Shown: positions 8,308 to 17,770 of the stretch, one piece after another
How the letters are laid out: each line of letters starts with the position of its first letter
Numbering within the stretch: the stretch's first letter is position 1
Assembly: GCA_027605045.1 (NCBI GenBank)
Contig: JAQFWX010000046.1
Span: 1 to 64,000 of the forward strand
Direction of reading: 5' to 3'
Source of the DNA: Phallus indusiatus
Taxonomy: Eukaryota; Basidiomycota; Agaricomycetes; Phallales; Phallaceae
Length of the DNA stretch: 64,000 nt
The notes under the pieces: generated by a model
What the model was told of the DNA's origin: nothing
The model's input: only the letters and a program-made list of their open reading frames with translations
Databases searched by the model: none
Made by a program: the position numbers and the translations under genes

Positions 8308-10535
8308 AAGGCAAACGCCTCATAATCAACCTAGAAGTAGGGAGCCGAACACAATACCTCACCAGAGTCCAAGGAATGCCACCTGAAGTCCTCCGACAAA
8401 TTGAGAAACTGGTCAGGGACTTCCTATGGGATGACAAGCGATCAGACGTCAAGATGGACACTATGCGCCAACCACACTCCAAAGGTGGAAAAAAGTGCCT
8501 AGACGTCAAAATAAGAAATGATGCAATAGAACTAATGAAACTCAAAAGTTACCTGATAAGAGACGAATCTAGACCTACATGGGCCTATGTCGCAGATGAA
8601 CTCATAAAAACCAACGCGCGAGACGGAATAAGAACAGATTTATCAGAAACTACTGAAAATATCTTCCTTCAAAACTGGAAACCGAAACTTAACCACTACT
8701 CGACGCTTCCTAACAACCTAAAAAGAATGATCACAACGGCATACAAATACGGAACAACAATAGACGGACTCGAAATCTCCCATGAAACCAAACTAGCTAT
8801 GCCATTTTGGCACCACACCGGGCTAGAAGACCAAAAAATAGGATGGAACATGGGCTCCAAAATATGCCTAAGAACCTCTCATCACATCAAAACTGTTGGG
8901 GACGCTCACCGATTCGTAAATCAGGAGCTCCCTGAAGACCACACCCCCACGAATAAATGTACCTGCCACCTATGCCACGAGGCGAAAGAAGCAGGATGCA
9001 GAAACCTTTCCACATGCCGCCAAGCCACAGCCAAACTACTCAACCTACTCCCACAAAAATGGAACCCCAACACACCTATGAACGAACAAATACCCCTAAC
9101 AAAAGACCCAGAAGACGAAGAGGACAACGACCCTCCAATACAATTCCGCCATAATATAACAATACAAAACATCTACGACGGATTCAGAATAGTAACAAAC
9201 AACACCGAAAGATCAAACGTACAACTCACAAGAGAACCTGTCCCCCCTACGAGAAATAAGACGGCAGCCTACACAGATGGCGCATGCTGCAAAAATGGAT
9301 GCGACAACGCAACTGCAGCCGGAGGTATCTGGCATGGAAAAGACCACCCAAAAAATACGTCCATCAAACTGCCACCCAGATTCAACACGAACAACGCTGG
9401 AGAGCTAATAGCAATACTGAGACTCCTGCAAACAACACCTAAGAACGAAGACCTGGAAATACGAACAGACTCACAGTATGCTATCGACCAAATAACAAAG
9501 TATGCGCAAAAGAATGAGGACGAAGGATGGACCAGAAATGCGAATCGCGAGATTTTACAAGCGTTGATGGCATGGCTAAACTCGAGAAACGCAATAACTA
9601 CCTTCACAAAAGTAAAAGGTCACTCAGGAATTGAAGGAAACGAGGGAGCGGACGAACTAGCAACCCTAGGCCTCCAAAAGGAACACGAAGACCTAATAAA
9701 CCTTGATGTCCCAACATCTCACAAAACAAGAGGACTGAAACTAGCTCAAGCGACCCAGGCGCTAGTTTACCGGGCACTCATCCAGCACCAGAACTACAAC
9801 GAACGTCGAAAAACAGAAATCATGCTTGATGTTATTAAGACGAACCTAGAACTAACCACCGGAGAACCACCAACAGATGAGCGACTTTGGAAATCCCTAA
9901 GAAACAAACATCTGAGTAAAGAAATACAGAATTTCCTGTGGAAGTCAATACACAATGCCTACAAAGTAGGAGAATTCTGGACTCACATAGCAGGGGCTGA
10001 AAACAACGGAATCTGCCAGAGTTGCAATACCACCGAATCTCTCCTACATATACTCACTGAATGCGATGCAATCAACTACAATACCTTGTGGAACCTTACC
10101 CAAAAACTTTGGGAACAGGCGGGATATGCCTGGCCAGAAAGAAACACCGGAACCATCCTAGGAAGCACAGCAGTAAACTTTAAAGATGAAAACAATAAGA
10201 CAATAGGAGGAAAATCGAGCCTGTACACAATCCTCATGACAGAGACTGCCTTCCTACACTGGAAAGTAAGATGTAAGTGGAAAATCGAACATGAATCAGA
10301 CCCAGATAAGATACCGTCCACTGCTGAACTTACCAATAAATGGATCAATACTCTAACCGAACGAATCCACCTCGACATAAGAGCAACCAACCCAAAATAC
10401 GGAAAGAAATCAAAGAAGATAAAAAAGATACAGGCAATCTGGGGCCCAGTGCTCCAGAACGACCACATAAAAGATTCCACACCGGACAGCATCAGGGGTT
10501 TTTTAGTGGGTATAGCAAGAAGGCGCCCGCCATGA
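8283..10535 (+). pseudogene. LINE ORF part 3: RT thumb, Cys/His fingers and RNase H
   Basis: A 750-codon frame. Its start (LEGKRLIINLEVGSRTQYLT) is the RT thumb, so the initiating Met is artificial. A Cys-rich motif CTCHLC...GCRNLSTC lies near residues 224-245. A type I RNase H domain spans about 327-465 with the four acidic catalytic residues in place: Asp in YTDGACC (~331), Glu in NNAGELIAI (~373), Asp in TDSQYAI (~396) and Asp in NEGADELA (~457), plus the KGHSGIEGN segment. A second C-x2-C...H-x4-C finger (CQSC and HILTEC) lies near 579-600. RNase H would remove the RNA strand during second-strand synthesis. The product is intact as a frame but is cut off from the RT by the upstream shift. 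Confidence 0.9.
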
Positions 10536-10708
10536 GTCCCACACTGCCTCAAATCGAGGCGTGCGTAATTGCATTTTCCCCCTGAGAGCGTCAACGGTTT
10601 ATGAATTATATGACTATGCCACATGTTCCAACCTAGGTCACCTCGCGTGATTCTCCAGCTGTCCGTAAATGCTAGACCTTGTCTAAACACTTTATTGACT
10701 ATAGCTCC
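10536..10708 (+). other. LINE 3' untranslated region
   Basis: Sequence between the polyprotein stop and the poly-A tail, ending TATAGCTCC directly before the A tract. It is probably the region recognised by the LINE reverse transcriptase. Confidence 0.6.
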
Positions 10709-10728
10709 AAAAAAAAAAAAAAAAAAAA

Positions 10729-11618
10729 CAGAAGAGACAGGTGAGGTAGTAGCGGAGGTAAGGGGAGAAGGAGGAGCAAGAGGTGACCGAAAATTATAGT
10801 TAGTTATTGTCAGTTATTCCGAAATAAAATAAACTTACCGGTAAGTGCATTAAAGTGAACTGGAACAGTCGAGTATAAACCGAAATATGTGGTTGGTGGC
10901 CATTAGTGTTGTCAGAGAGTCTTCAGCGGTGGCGGGGTAATGGCGGTGGTGATAAAATTGTTTTAAAAATTAACTAAAAAGTGACGCGAATGCCAGTCTC
11001 CAGGTGCCCCCAACGAGAAGGCTCCCTTTGACTTGAAATACTGTAATCTCAGAGTGCCCCCAACGAGGAGGCTCTCTTTGACCACAGGGAGATGTATATA
11101 CGGTTTATTATCATGTGATTCGAGTTCTGAAAAGGACCAAAAGAGCGAACAAAGTAAATAGATAGTAATACACCACTCACCAGGTCAATCCTGAACCTTG
11201 TCACCCTAATTCCAAACTAAAAACATCACCAGCACTCCTCCATAAGTAAATATCCCGGAGATTGATGGAAAGCATTTTAAAGAAGCTGATTTGATGGAAG
11301 AAGTGTGGCTAGATGACGAGGTGGGAAGCTACCAGGAGAAGGTGAAAAAAATTCAAACTCAGCAACTGTACAGTACATAATAAACTCACATCGTCTCAGA
11401 ACAACCAGATAATAAAATTCTAAAAAGTACCTTTTGTAGAGAAAAAAAAATAAATAAATACGTTTTTTTTCTGCTCATATATTTATCAGAATTTGAGCTG
11501 TCTACAGTCAAAATACACCAAAAACTCGAAATGATACACAGGCACCCACTGCTTACATACAAATCCAACTTCGAGTCAAAGTATATGTAAGCACTTGAAA
11601 GATGCACCAGTATTTCAC
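10729..11618. other. Intergenic, with a 29-bp direct repeat
   Basis: No gene is seen. Two copies of a 29-bp sequence starting GTGCCCCCAACGAG lie at 11004-11032 and 11054-11082, exactly 50 bases apart, with three mismatches. The rest is A-rich or purine-rich spacer. Confidence 0.6.
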
Positions 11619-11704
11619 TTCTACAGAGCCCAATTCTTCTCGGAATACAAATCTAAGACCAGACGTACTAAATCATTTTTTTTTCTCTACAATGTTTATT
11701 ATAA
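11619..11704. repeat. Dispersed ~85-bp repeat, copy 2
   Basis: A close copy of 4083-4168 in the same orientation, starting TTCTACAGAGCCCAATTC and containing GACGTACTAAATCA and the T tract. The two copies lie on either side of the LINE and the AGCGGAGAG repeats, hinting at a larger duplicated subtelomeric block. Confidence 0.75.
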
Positions 11705-11739
11705 TTATCTACTGAAATACATGGTAATTAATTAAAAAA

Positions 11740-12250
11740 CACCGGAGAAGGGGGAGCTATGCTAAGTGGAGTGAGTACCTGGACAGGGAGCCAACCAGAG
11801 AGAAGACTTACCCGGTGAGCATCATAACTAGTAGACGGAATAGCCGGAGAGCTAAATAAGCGGAGAGTTACTATAATAGGAAGTAATTTCTTAAGCGGAG
11901 AGCTCACTTACTGAGAGAGGGAGAGTGTATTAAGTGGAGAGTGCACTAAGCGGAGAGGTGAGCTAAGCGGAGAGTACAATAATAGAGGGTACTGCTTACC
12001 GGAGAGACTCTCCTTGATGGAACACTAAGCGGAGAGGCTGTTAAGCGGTGAGACTATTAAAATCAGAGTGAGTACACTAAGCGGAGAGGTGTTGAGTCAC
12101 CGGAGTGATCAAATTTCAAAACACCGGACTGATCAGAGTGATGACGCCCGTACTGAATAGATCAGGGGTAAAACTGAATTGATCAGCCTATTTAAGCGAC
12201 GACTCTCCGCTTGCAATCTTGGAGGGTCCAAGATTCGATTCATTAGAGTA
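11740..12250. repeat. AGCGGAGAG-rich dispersed repeat, copy 2
   Basis: Six exact AGCGGAGAG motifs and several one-base variants. From GGAGAGACTCTCC onward (about 12002) it aligns with copy 1 for roughly 240 bp, sharing GTCACCGGAGTGATCAAATTTC-type sequence, the TACTGAATAGATCAG segment, CTCTCCGCTTGCAAT, GGAGGGTCC and the terminal ATTCATTAGAGTAG. After that point the two copies diverge: copy 1 meets the LINE and copy 2 an (AG)n run. The common end point suggests a real element boundary. Confidence 0.75.
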
Positions 12251-12270
12251 GAGAGAGAGAGAGAGAGAGA
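12245..12270. repeat. (GA)n microsatellite
   Basis: A run of AG dinucleotides immediately after the shared end of the AGCGGAGAG repeat. Confidence 0.9.
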
Positions 12271-12614
12271 TATGTATAATGAAAAGTTAGAAAAGGGAAA
12301 ATAATACTTCTTGAAGGTTTTGCAACCAATGACCGTCCTTCTGAGTGTTCCAACTGATCATGCCATTGGCTGTGTGACTGTGGCCTTGAATGACCCTGAC
12401 AAAATTGATTTTGCGGTTTCCGACACATGACAGAGTTGTATCAATATCTGAATGACTTTTGAGAGTGTAGTCGTGGCCAAGAAAATGCCATAATGTTTCA
12501 TACTATAATATTGGTGAGTGTATTATGAATTTTGAATGAATAAAAAAACGCACATCATCATCTCCATGAATGTTCTTCATATTGATATGAAATGTTCATC
12601 CAAAAGATGATACA
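12271..12614. other. Short spacer left of solo LTR 2
   Basis: No recognised gene. A plus-strand stretch around 12310-12428 reads as a plausible 38-residue peptide ending at a stop, possibly a remnant of the gene interrupted by the LTR, but nothing in it is identifiable. Confidence 0.4.
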
Positions 12615-12619
12615 GGACC

Positions 12620-13015
12620 TGTCAGGGTACGCTACCGCCGTCTCTCATTTTCTTATTTATTATCATCGGCATCACTTCCTTTCTATTTTATTTATCATTT
12701 CCATATTTTACTTTCACTCTCCGTTTCCTTGTTCTGTCTCTATTTCACTTTCTCTACTCGCGCGCGTTGCGCGCTCGTACCCGGCGTGATGCCCGTGACA
12801 TCACGTCGCTTAGGTTCGGTTTGGGCGCCTGGCACTTAGCTGTGTCAGGGCCACACGCCGCGTCGTCGTTTTATGTATATAGTAGCTGTACCTAGAGTGA
12901 GGGTCCCTAAGCTTGTTCTCTTAGGATCCCCTCCCTCTAGGTGAGTAGTTAGTTTCCCTTCCAATATATTATCTTAGGATCCCCTCCCTCTAGTGTGAGC
13001 TGAGTAGCCCTAACA
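12620..13015. mobile_element. Solo LTR 2 (LTR retrotransposon), 396 bp
   Basis: Begins TGTCAGGGTACG and ends CCCTAACA, with a perfect 5-bp target duplication GGACC at 12615-12619 and 13016-13020. The body differs from solo LTR 1 although tips and length are the same. The right half contains a duplicated TCTTAGGATCCCCTCCCTC segment (about 12920 and 12972) and a TATATAG stretch near 12877 that could be its TATA region. No internal gag-pol sequence remains. The insertion sits about 20 bp upstream of the Cys/His-finger reading frame, so it probably split an older gene. Confidence 0.9.
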
Positions 13016-13020
13016 GGACC

Positions 13021-13563
13021 ACTACCAACTTCTGGTTGGATCCACATTGCCAGCGTGTAATTATTCTGGTGCTTATAGTAAAAGGTCCCAGCCACTTACA
13101 GGTGCTGTTGAAGTCCACAAATTCGAGACTGGGCCGCGTTCTTGTCCCAGATACACCCCCGTCCCACGTTCAACATAATCACTCGTTATTGGCCATTCAA
13201 CAATCCTTTCAGTTTCATTCCAAGCCACCCTCACCCTTACTTTCGCAAGCCTCCATTGCCATAACTCACGTGTTGCAGTCGAGCATGGCTCTGAAAATGC
13301 AACAGAGTCAAACGAACTTGAAGAAAATGGATGATCACAAATATAAAGACAGGATGGAGGAGGAAATTCTCGAGTCTCTATCGAGTCTGAAGGACTCGTG
13401 TATTCTTTGCTGGTTAAAAACTGATGAAATAGTATTCGAGCACACGGCCGTACAGTGTCCCATGATAGAGTATCATGCGGCCATGCTAAACGCACTCAAA
13501 GCTGTTAGAATTCCAATAGTACCAGGACGAGAGTATACTTGTTACACATGCTACTTACCCTAG
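13021..13563 (+). pseudogene. Cys/His-finger fragment, like tails of subtelomeric RecQ-type helicases
   Basis: An open frame of about 175 codons without a credible ATG at its start; the left boundary is the solo LTR. The C-terminal third carries an acidic helix (MDDHKYKDRMEEEILE) and then an ordered pattern of metal-binding residues: C-x2-CW (CILCW), H followed four residues later by CP (HTAVQCP), and a final C-x2-C-x-LP (CYTCYLP) just before the stop. This spacing resembles the Cys/His tail found after helicase domains in many basidiomycete subtelomeric RecQ-like proteins. No helicase motifs (Walker A, DEAH) are visible here, so at most a remnant is present. The family assignment is from memory of the pattern and is tentative. 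Confidence 0.4.
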
Positions 13564-15414
13564 GAGAATTATAATCATAGTAGCATCTGGACTATTTTTA
13601 GAAACTGTTCCTGAAGTTCAGGGTATTTAGTTAACAGTACTTGTAAGTCTTGATATTTGACTCTCTCCTTCTCTTTTTGTTTCTTGTCTTCCAATTTCTT
13701 TTTCACTTCCCTATATTGACACTCGTATCCTTTTTACACAGCACAAACCTCTTCTTCATCTTCTTAGACTTGGATCTCTCTGATGTATACATTGAGTTTG
13801 TGATTGTCATCATCAAAGGTGAAAATATGATGGTGTTTAACTGCCTATTTAACATGCTTTTCAAATGTCTATGGTTGTAAGTCTGAAGTGTTACTTAAGA
13901 TATTAGATAACATAATGCTGTTGATGTCATAGTGATGGTAGTGGTGGTCAAAAATGATATGCAACAGAGATATATATTGTTTTCATTATTCATTTCAAGA
14001 TGGCCTTGTTTATTTTTTCACTATAGGACAAGCTGTCAGGCTGTCACTGCATTACAGTGTTTTGCCATCATCTAATAATAACACAGTAAATGAGTTATTT
14101 AAAAACTGGTAATAATCAATAAAGAAGAATCTATTATATATTTCAAGATATTTGAAGCTAGCACTACCTTTTATTACAAACTTAAGGTTATGGAAGTGAA
14201 TAAAGATTTCTTATCATGGAAACTCTAGTATCAAATCATTGCAATTTCACCAGTTGCATTACTTAACTTCAAACTTGTCAACTTGGACAAGAGTTTGTCT
14301 GTTGCTGACCTGTTTGTGGTTTGTATTTTCCATCCTTCATGTTTTTTTCAGTGACCTATATTAATATAGTCCTTCTCCAGACATTCCCTCCTCCTCTTTA
14401 AAACTACTATAATAATACAGAACAGATGGCTATTTATTTGAACATGGCCTTATATGTTCAAGATAATAGCATAAGTTATAGAAACTAAAAAAAACAATAT
14501 CCAAAATGTAAATCTGAAGTTAGACTAGAACTTATTTTCCAAGAAGATGCAAAAGCAATTGTGTCAGTAGAAAATGAAGAGAATGATGAAATTAGACTAT
14601 TAGATATCCTGAACACAGGAAAAAGACTTCCAAGCCTTTTTCAGTCTCACCAAGGATAATATCATTAGCAAAGGTATTCCTCCAGAGAATATCTATAATA
14701 TAAATGTAATATTTAGTATCTTCACAGTAGAAAATAAAATCCACTATACACAGAAGAGTGATGTATTTCTTGTAAAGGATTTAGGGTATTTTGAAGTGGA
14801 GGAGGTTCTTGATAAGTATTTTGTATTAGTCTAAAGGATAAGGATGTCATTATTATTTCTATCACTGCTAAATTGTTGAGGCTGAAAAATCATAAGTTGT
14901 TTTATGATTTTGAAGCTCAATACCTCCATTTGTTAATCAAAAGGCTTCCCAGCATTTTTTAAAATATCAAACTGCAATGGATGAGGGTGGTAGAGACATG
15001 AATGGCATGGAACAAAGATAGGGACTAGTGTCAAACCATTTTTATGGAAACAAGTCTTATATGGCACAGACATCAACTTTCTTCCTTACATGCTCACTCA
15101 TTATATTTCACCACGGCTTCTCAGCTAAACTTAACTCCAAAATAAACTTCAGCTCTTCATCTTCATCATCACGTGCCTGTCAAATCAAACTACTCTCCAA
15201 CAATAAAATGGAAGTATTTGGGTTTGGGCTCTAACATTGCCAACTTCTGACCGGACTACCTGACTCCAAGACCCGGTAGGACAAACATGTTCCGGTGTCT
15301 GCGAACAGATGCATGTGATGATGAGGCAGATCCTATACTAGGAAATTCGCTGGATTCGTCAAGACTTAACGTAGGACTCCCGTAGTTGGACGAGGTACTC
15401 CACACGGCATTGGA
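13564..15414. other. AT-rich gene desert with short coding-like stretches
   Basis: Markedly A/T-rich. Two plus-strand stretches, about 14528-14660 and 14707-14832, read as acidic, low-codon-bias peptides ending in stops, like fragments of a decayed gene. Neither shows a domain I recognise. The short frames at 13650-13880 and 15028-15234 are low complexity and not supported as genes. Confidence 0.4.
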
Positions 15415-17770
15415 CTAATGTTGATCCGTATTGACGACCGTATTTGGAATTGTCAAGTGTCCACCATTGATATCTTCACTATGGAACATAAGAAGAGCAT
15501 CTATATTCTCGGAACGATTGAAAGCAGGGATGAATACTGAAGCTGGTGATACTGACGACAGGAACGATAACAAATCTGACGCATCCAAGTCAAATCTTCT
15601 TCTTTCCTCGTCTTCTTCGCGACTGAGCATCAAGAGATGGTCAATTGCTTCGGCTTCGGTCAGTCCCAGGTCATCTAGCAATGTCTGCTCAGCCCTGATG
15701 CCGCCATTAGCACGATTGACTCAAGCACGCTCCATTTCAATGTCTTGATTTGTCTCTTTGATGTTGCTAAGAAGGTCCATTCATACTGAATATACGTAAA
15801 ATGGTAAGGAAATTTAGAAGGAAAGGGAGGAATGACTAACGCACGTCGCCATCTATTCATGGAAGTCGATATACCTCGTCCTTTGTTGGGTTTGCCGGAT
15901 CGTTTGACTTTGATCTTCTTGTCAGCTGAGGCAGGTTTGGCTTGCCAAACCAATATACGAGAACCAATATTGGCAATTAATAAGTCACCCCGTATAAAGA
16001 TCTGGCCAACAGAACCGTTGCAGGAGGGTCATAACCGGCGGGAGGAATGTACGAAGAAGGTCTAGTGTCAAGATATCCCAGATCTTGATAATACCATGAG
16101 AACTGTAAGAATGTCAAAAGAAAAAGGATACGACGATGATTGATCTTCATTCACCTCCCTGTCACAATGAGACTCTCGTCCGCTTCTAACGAACAAACAG
16201 TGCCATCTTCATAGACTTCCCAAGTCTGGAAGGGTTGGACGTAAGCATCAGATTGGAATAACTTCGTAGTCGCGGTTATTATTCCCAGATGAAAACACAA
16301 ACTCCATGTCGTCAGAATGAGTGTCCCAGTTCCAAACAGACACATTGTCGAGAGAGTCCCCAGTCAGGATGAATGGTGATGAACATTTTGATACCCATCT
16401 CGATGGCAAGTTGATAGACAGTGTTGAAGATGTGGCTTTTGAGACGATTGGTGGCGTGGTTGTGGTGCCTGATGATGCCCCGTTGAATACAAAGCATGGT
16501 TTGAGGGACGTTATTTGAAAGCTTGCTTCAACGGCCAACACTGAAGTGCGAACAGATGACAGCCTTACGCAAAGTGTTGATATCATAGCGGTAGAAAACT
16601 GTCCTCGAAGTATCGTACGAGGATTATGACGTTGGAGAAATCTGACGTGGTATCGATAGGAAGCGACGCGGCCGTCTTCGGTTTCTCTATCCATGGTTGA
16701 GCGTTCCATATGCTGTCCTCGGCGAGAATCATATAATTGTTGGCGTCGCCTCGATGCACTTGGAAGCTTGCCCAGACAGCAAAATCACCGTTTTCGCATG
16801 CGGCAACGAGGATATCTTTGGTGGCTAGGAAAGCAAGCTCGGTACAGGCGTTTGGTGCGTCGCGATGTTCATCATCTTTGTTGATACTTCCTGACCAGAG
16901 ACAGCGTAACCGTTTGCTATCCCATAGTTTGACTTGACCGCGAGAGCAACCACTAAAGATTATTCTTTATTGTCAGCCGAAGTAAAAGTCAGGCTTTGAA
17001 CCTGACTCGGGTGTTCGTCCTGAGCACGGCAACGTAAGTAGCGTGGAGCTGGATGATCTGAATCCATCGCTCTCGGTACAGTCATGAGAGAGATCTCGCC
17101 ATTTCGAAACCCCAAGCGATCTGCGCGATTCCACCCCGCGATGAAACGGCAACACAAGAGACGTGAGGAGAGAGTTATGTGTTCGAGTTGCCGATACCAA
17201 AGCCATTAGCTGTGCCGGATGCGTCCAAAAAGCCTCGCAAGATTTTTCCTTGAACTAAATGCGGCTTTCAAAGACATAAGAGTGAGAAGATAATACCGAT
17301 GCTTACCTGTAGATGGAGAGCTACACGCGACAATACTGTATTGAAGACTTGTTGTCGTCAAGGATATATTGTCCATCAGATGTATGCTGTCGACATTCCA
17401 AGAATGCGGTTGATAGCTCATTATTGAGCTATGGGACTTCTCCCATCGCCTGAACAAACCATTGAATGTCTAAAAATCGGGATAAAGTGGCGATACTCAC
17501 ATTACTAATTTGTACCGCTGTATGAATTCTTTCTTCCAAGAGTTTTCTGAGCGTCGCAGCATAATTCTCTGCTATGACGATGGATAGCACTCCGAGCCCG
17601 TTCTAAAGTAACGATATGTGAAAGATCAGTACCAGGTGCTGTCATCTGTTATAGAGTTCCGGAGCTTGTGATTGACTTGAGATAAGGCGATGTGAGAGGA
17701 AGGGGTGTTGACATAGGCAATGGTAAACTGAGAGTTGATTCGGAGGGCATACTGGGCAGAGTCGAATTGA
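15415..17770 (-). pseudogene. WD40-repeat protein with C-terminal UIM-like tail, broken
   Basis: On the minus strand several pieces of one WD40 protein can be followed in order. Recognisable blades are GQVKLWDSKRL (~16925), ACENGDFAVW (~16790), NVSVWNWDTH (~16325), SHGIIKIWDIL (~16085) and GSRILVWQAKP (~15960). A basic linker and then LTEAEAIDHLLMLSREEDEE (~15640), which resembles a ubiquitin-interacting motif, follow. The pieces lie in different frames. At about 16955 and again at about 16020 homology changes frame with no good intron, and a TGA at 15721-15723 interrupts the tail inside RA-stop-VNRANGG. Intron-like gaps of only 30-31 nt in the N-terminal part (17.45-17.65 kb) also look abnormal. 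It was probably a WD40 or F-box/WD-type ubiquitin-pathway adaptor; the exact orthologue is not clear. Confidence 0.6.

Larger units (their letters stand above)
6292..10728 (+). mobile_element. 5'-truncated non-LTR retrotransposon (LINE) with RNase H
   Basis: The order is the end of an APE-type endonuclease, a linker, a reverse transcriptase, a Cys/His finger, an RNase H domain, a second Cys/His finger, a 3' UTR and a 20-base poly-A tail at 10709-10728. The endonuclease lacks its N-terminal half, as expected for 5' truncation during target-primed reverse transcription. Two frameshifts (near 7318 and 8293) break the polyprotein into three pieces, so this copy is inactive unless these are homopolymer sequencing errors. 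No convincing target-site duplication was found: the bases after the tail (CAGAAGAGACAG) do not match the sequence before 6292. The layout resembles the Tad/I-like LINEs with RNase H known from fungi. Confidence 0.92.

Noticed and set aside
8921..9607. Reverse-strand frames inside the LINE
   Set aside because: They are antisense shadows of the RNase H coding region.
6280..10740. Target-site duplication of the LINE
   Set aside because: Bases before 6292 (ATTAGAGTAG) and after the tail (CAGAAGAGACAG) do not match convincingly.
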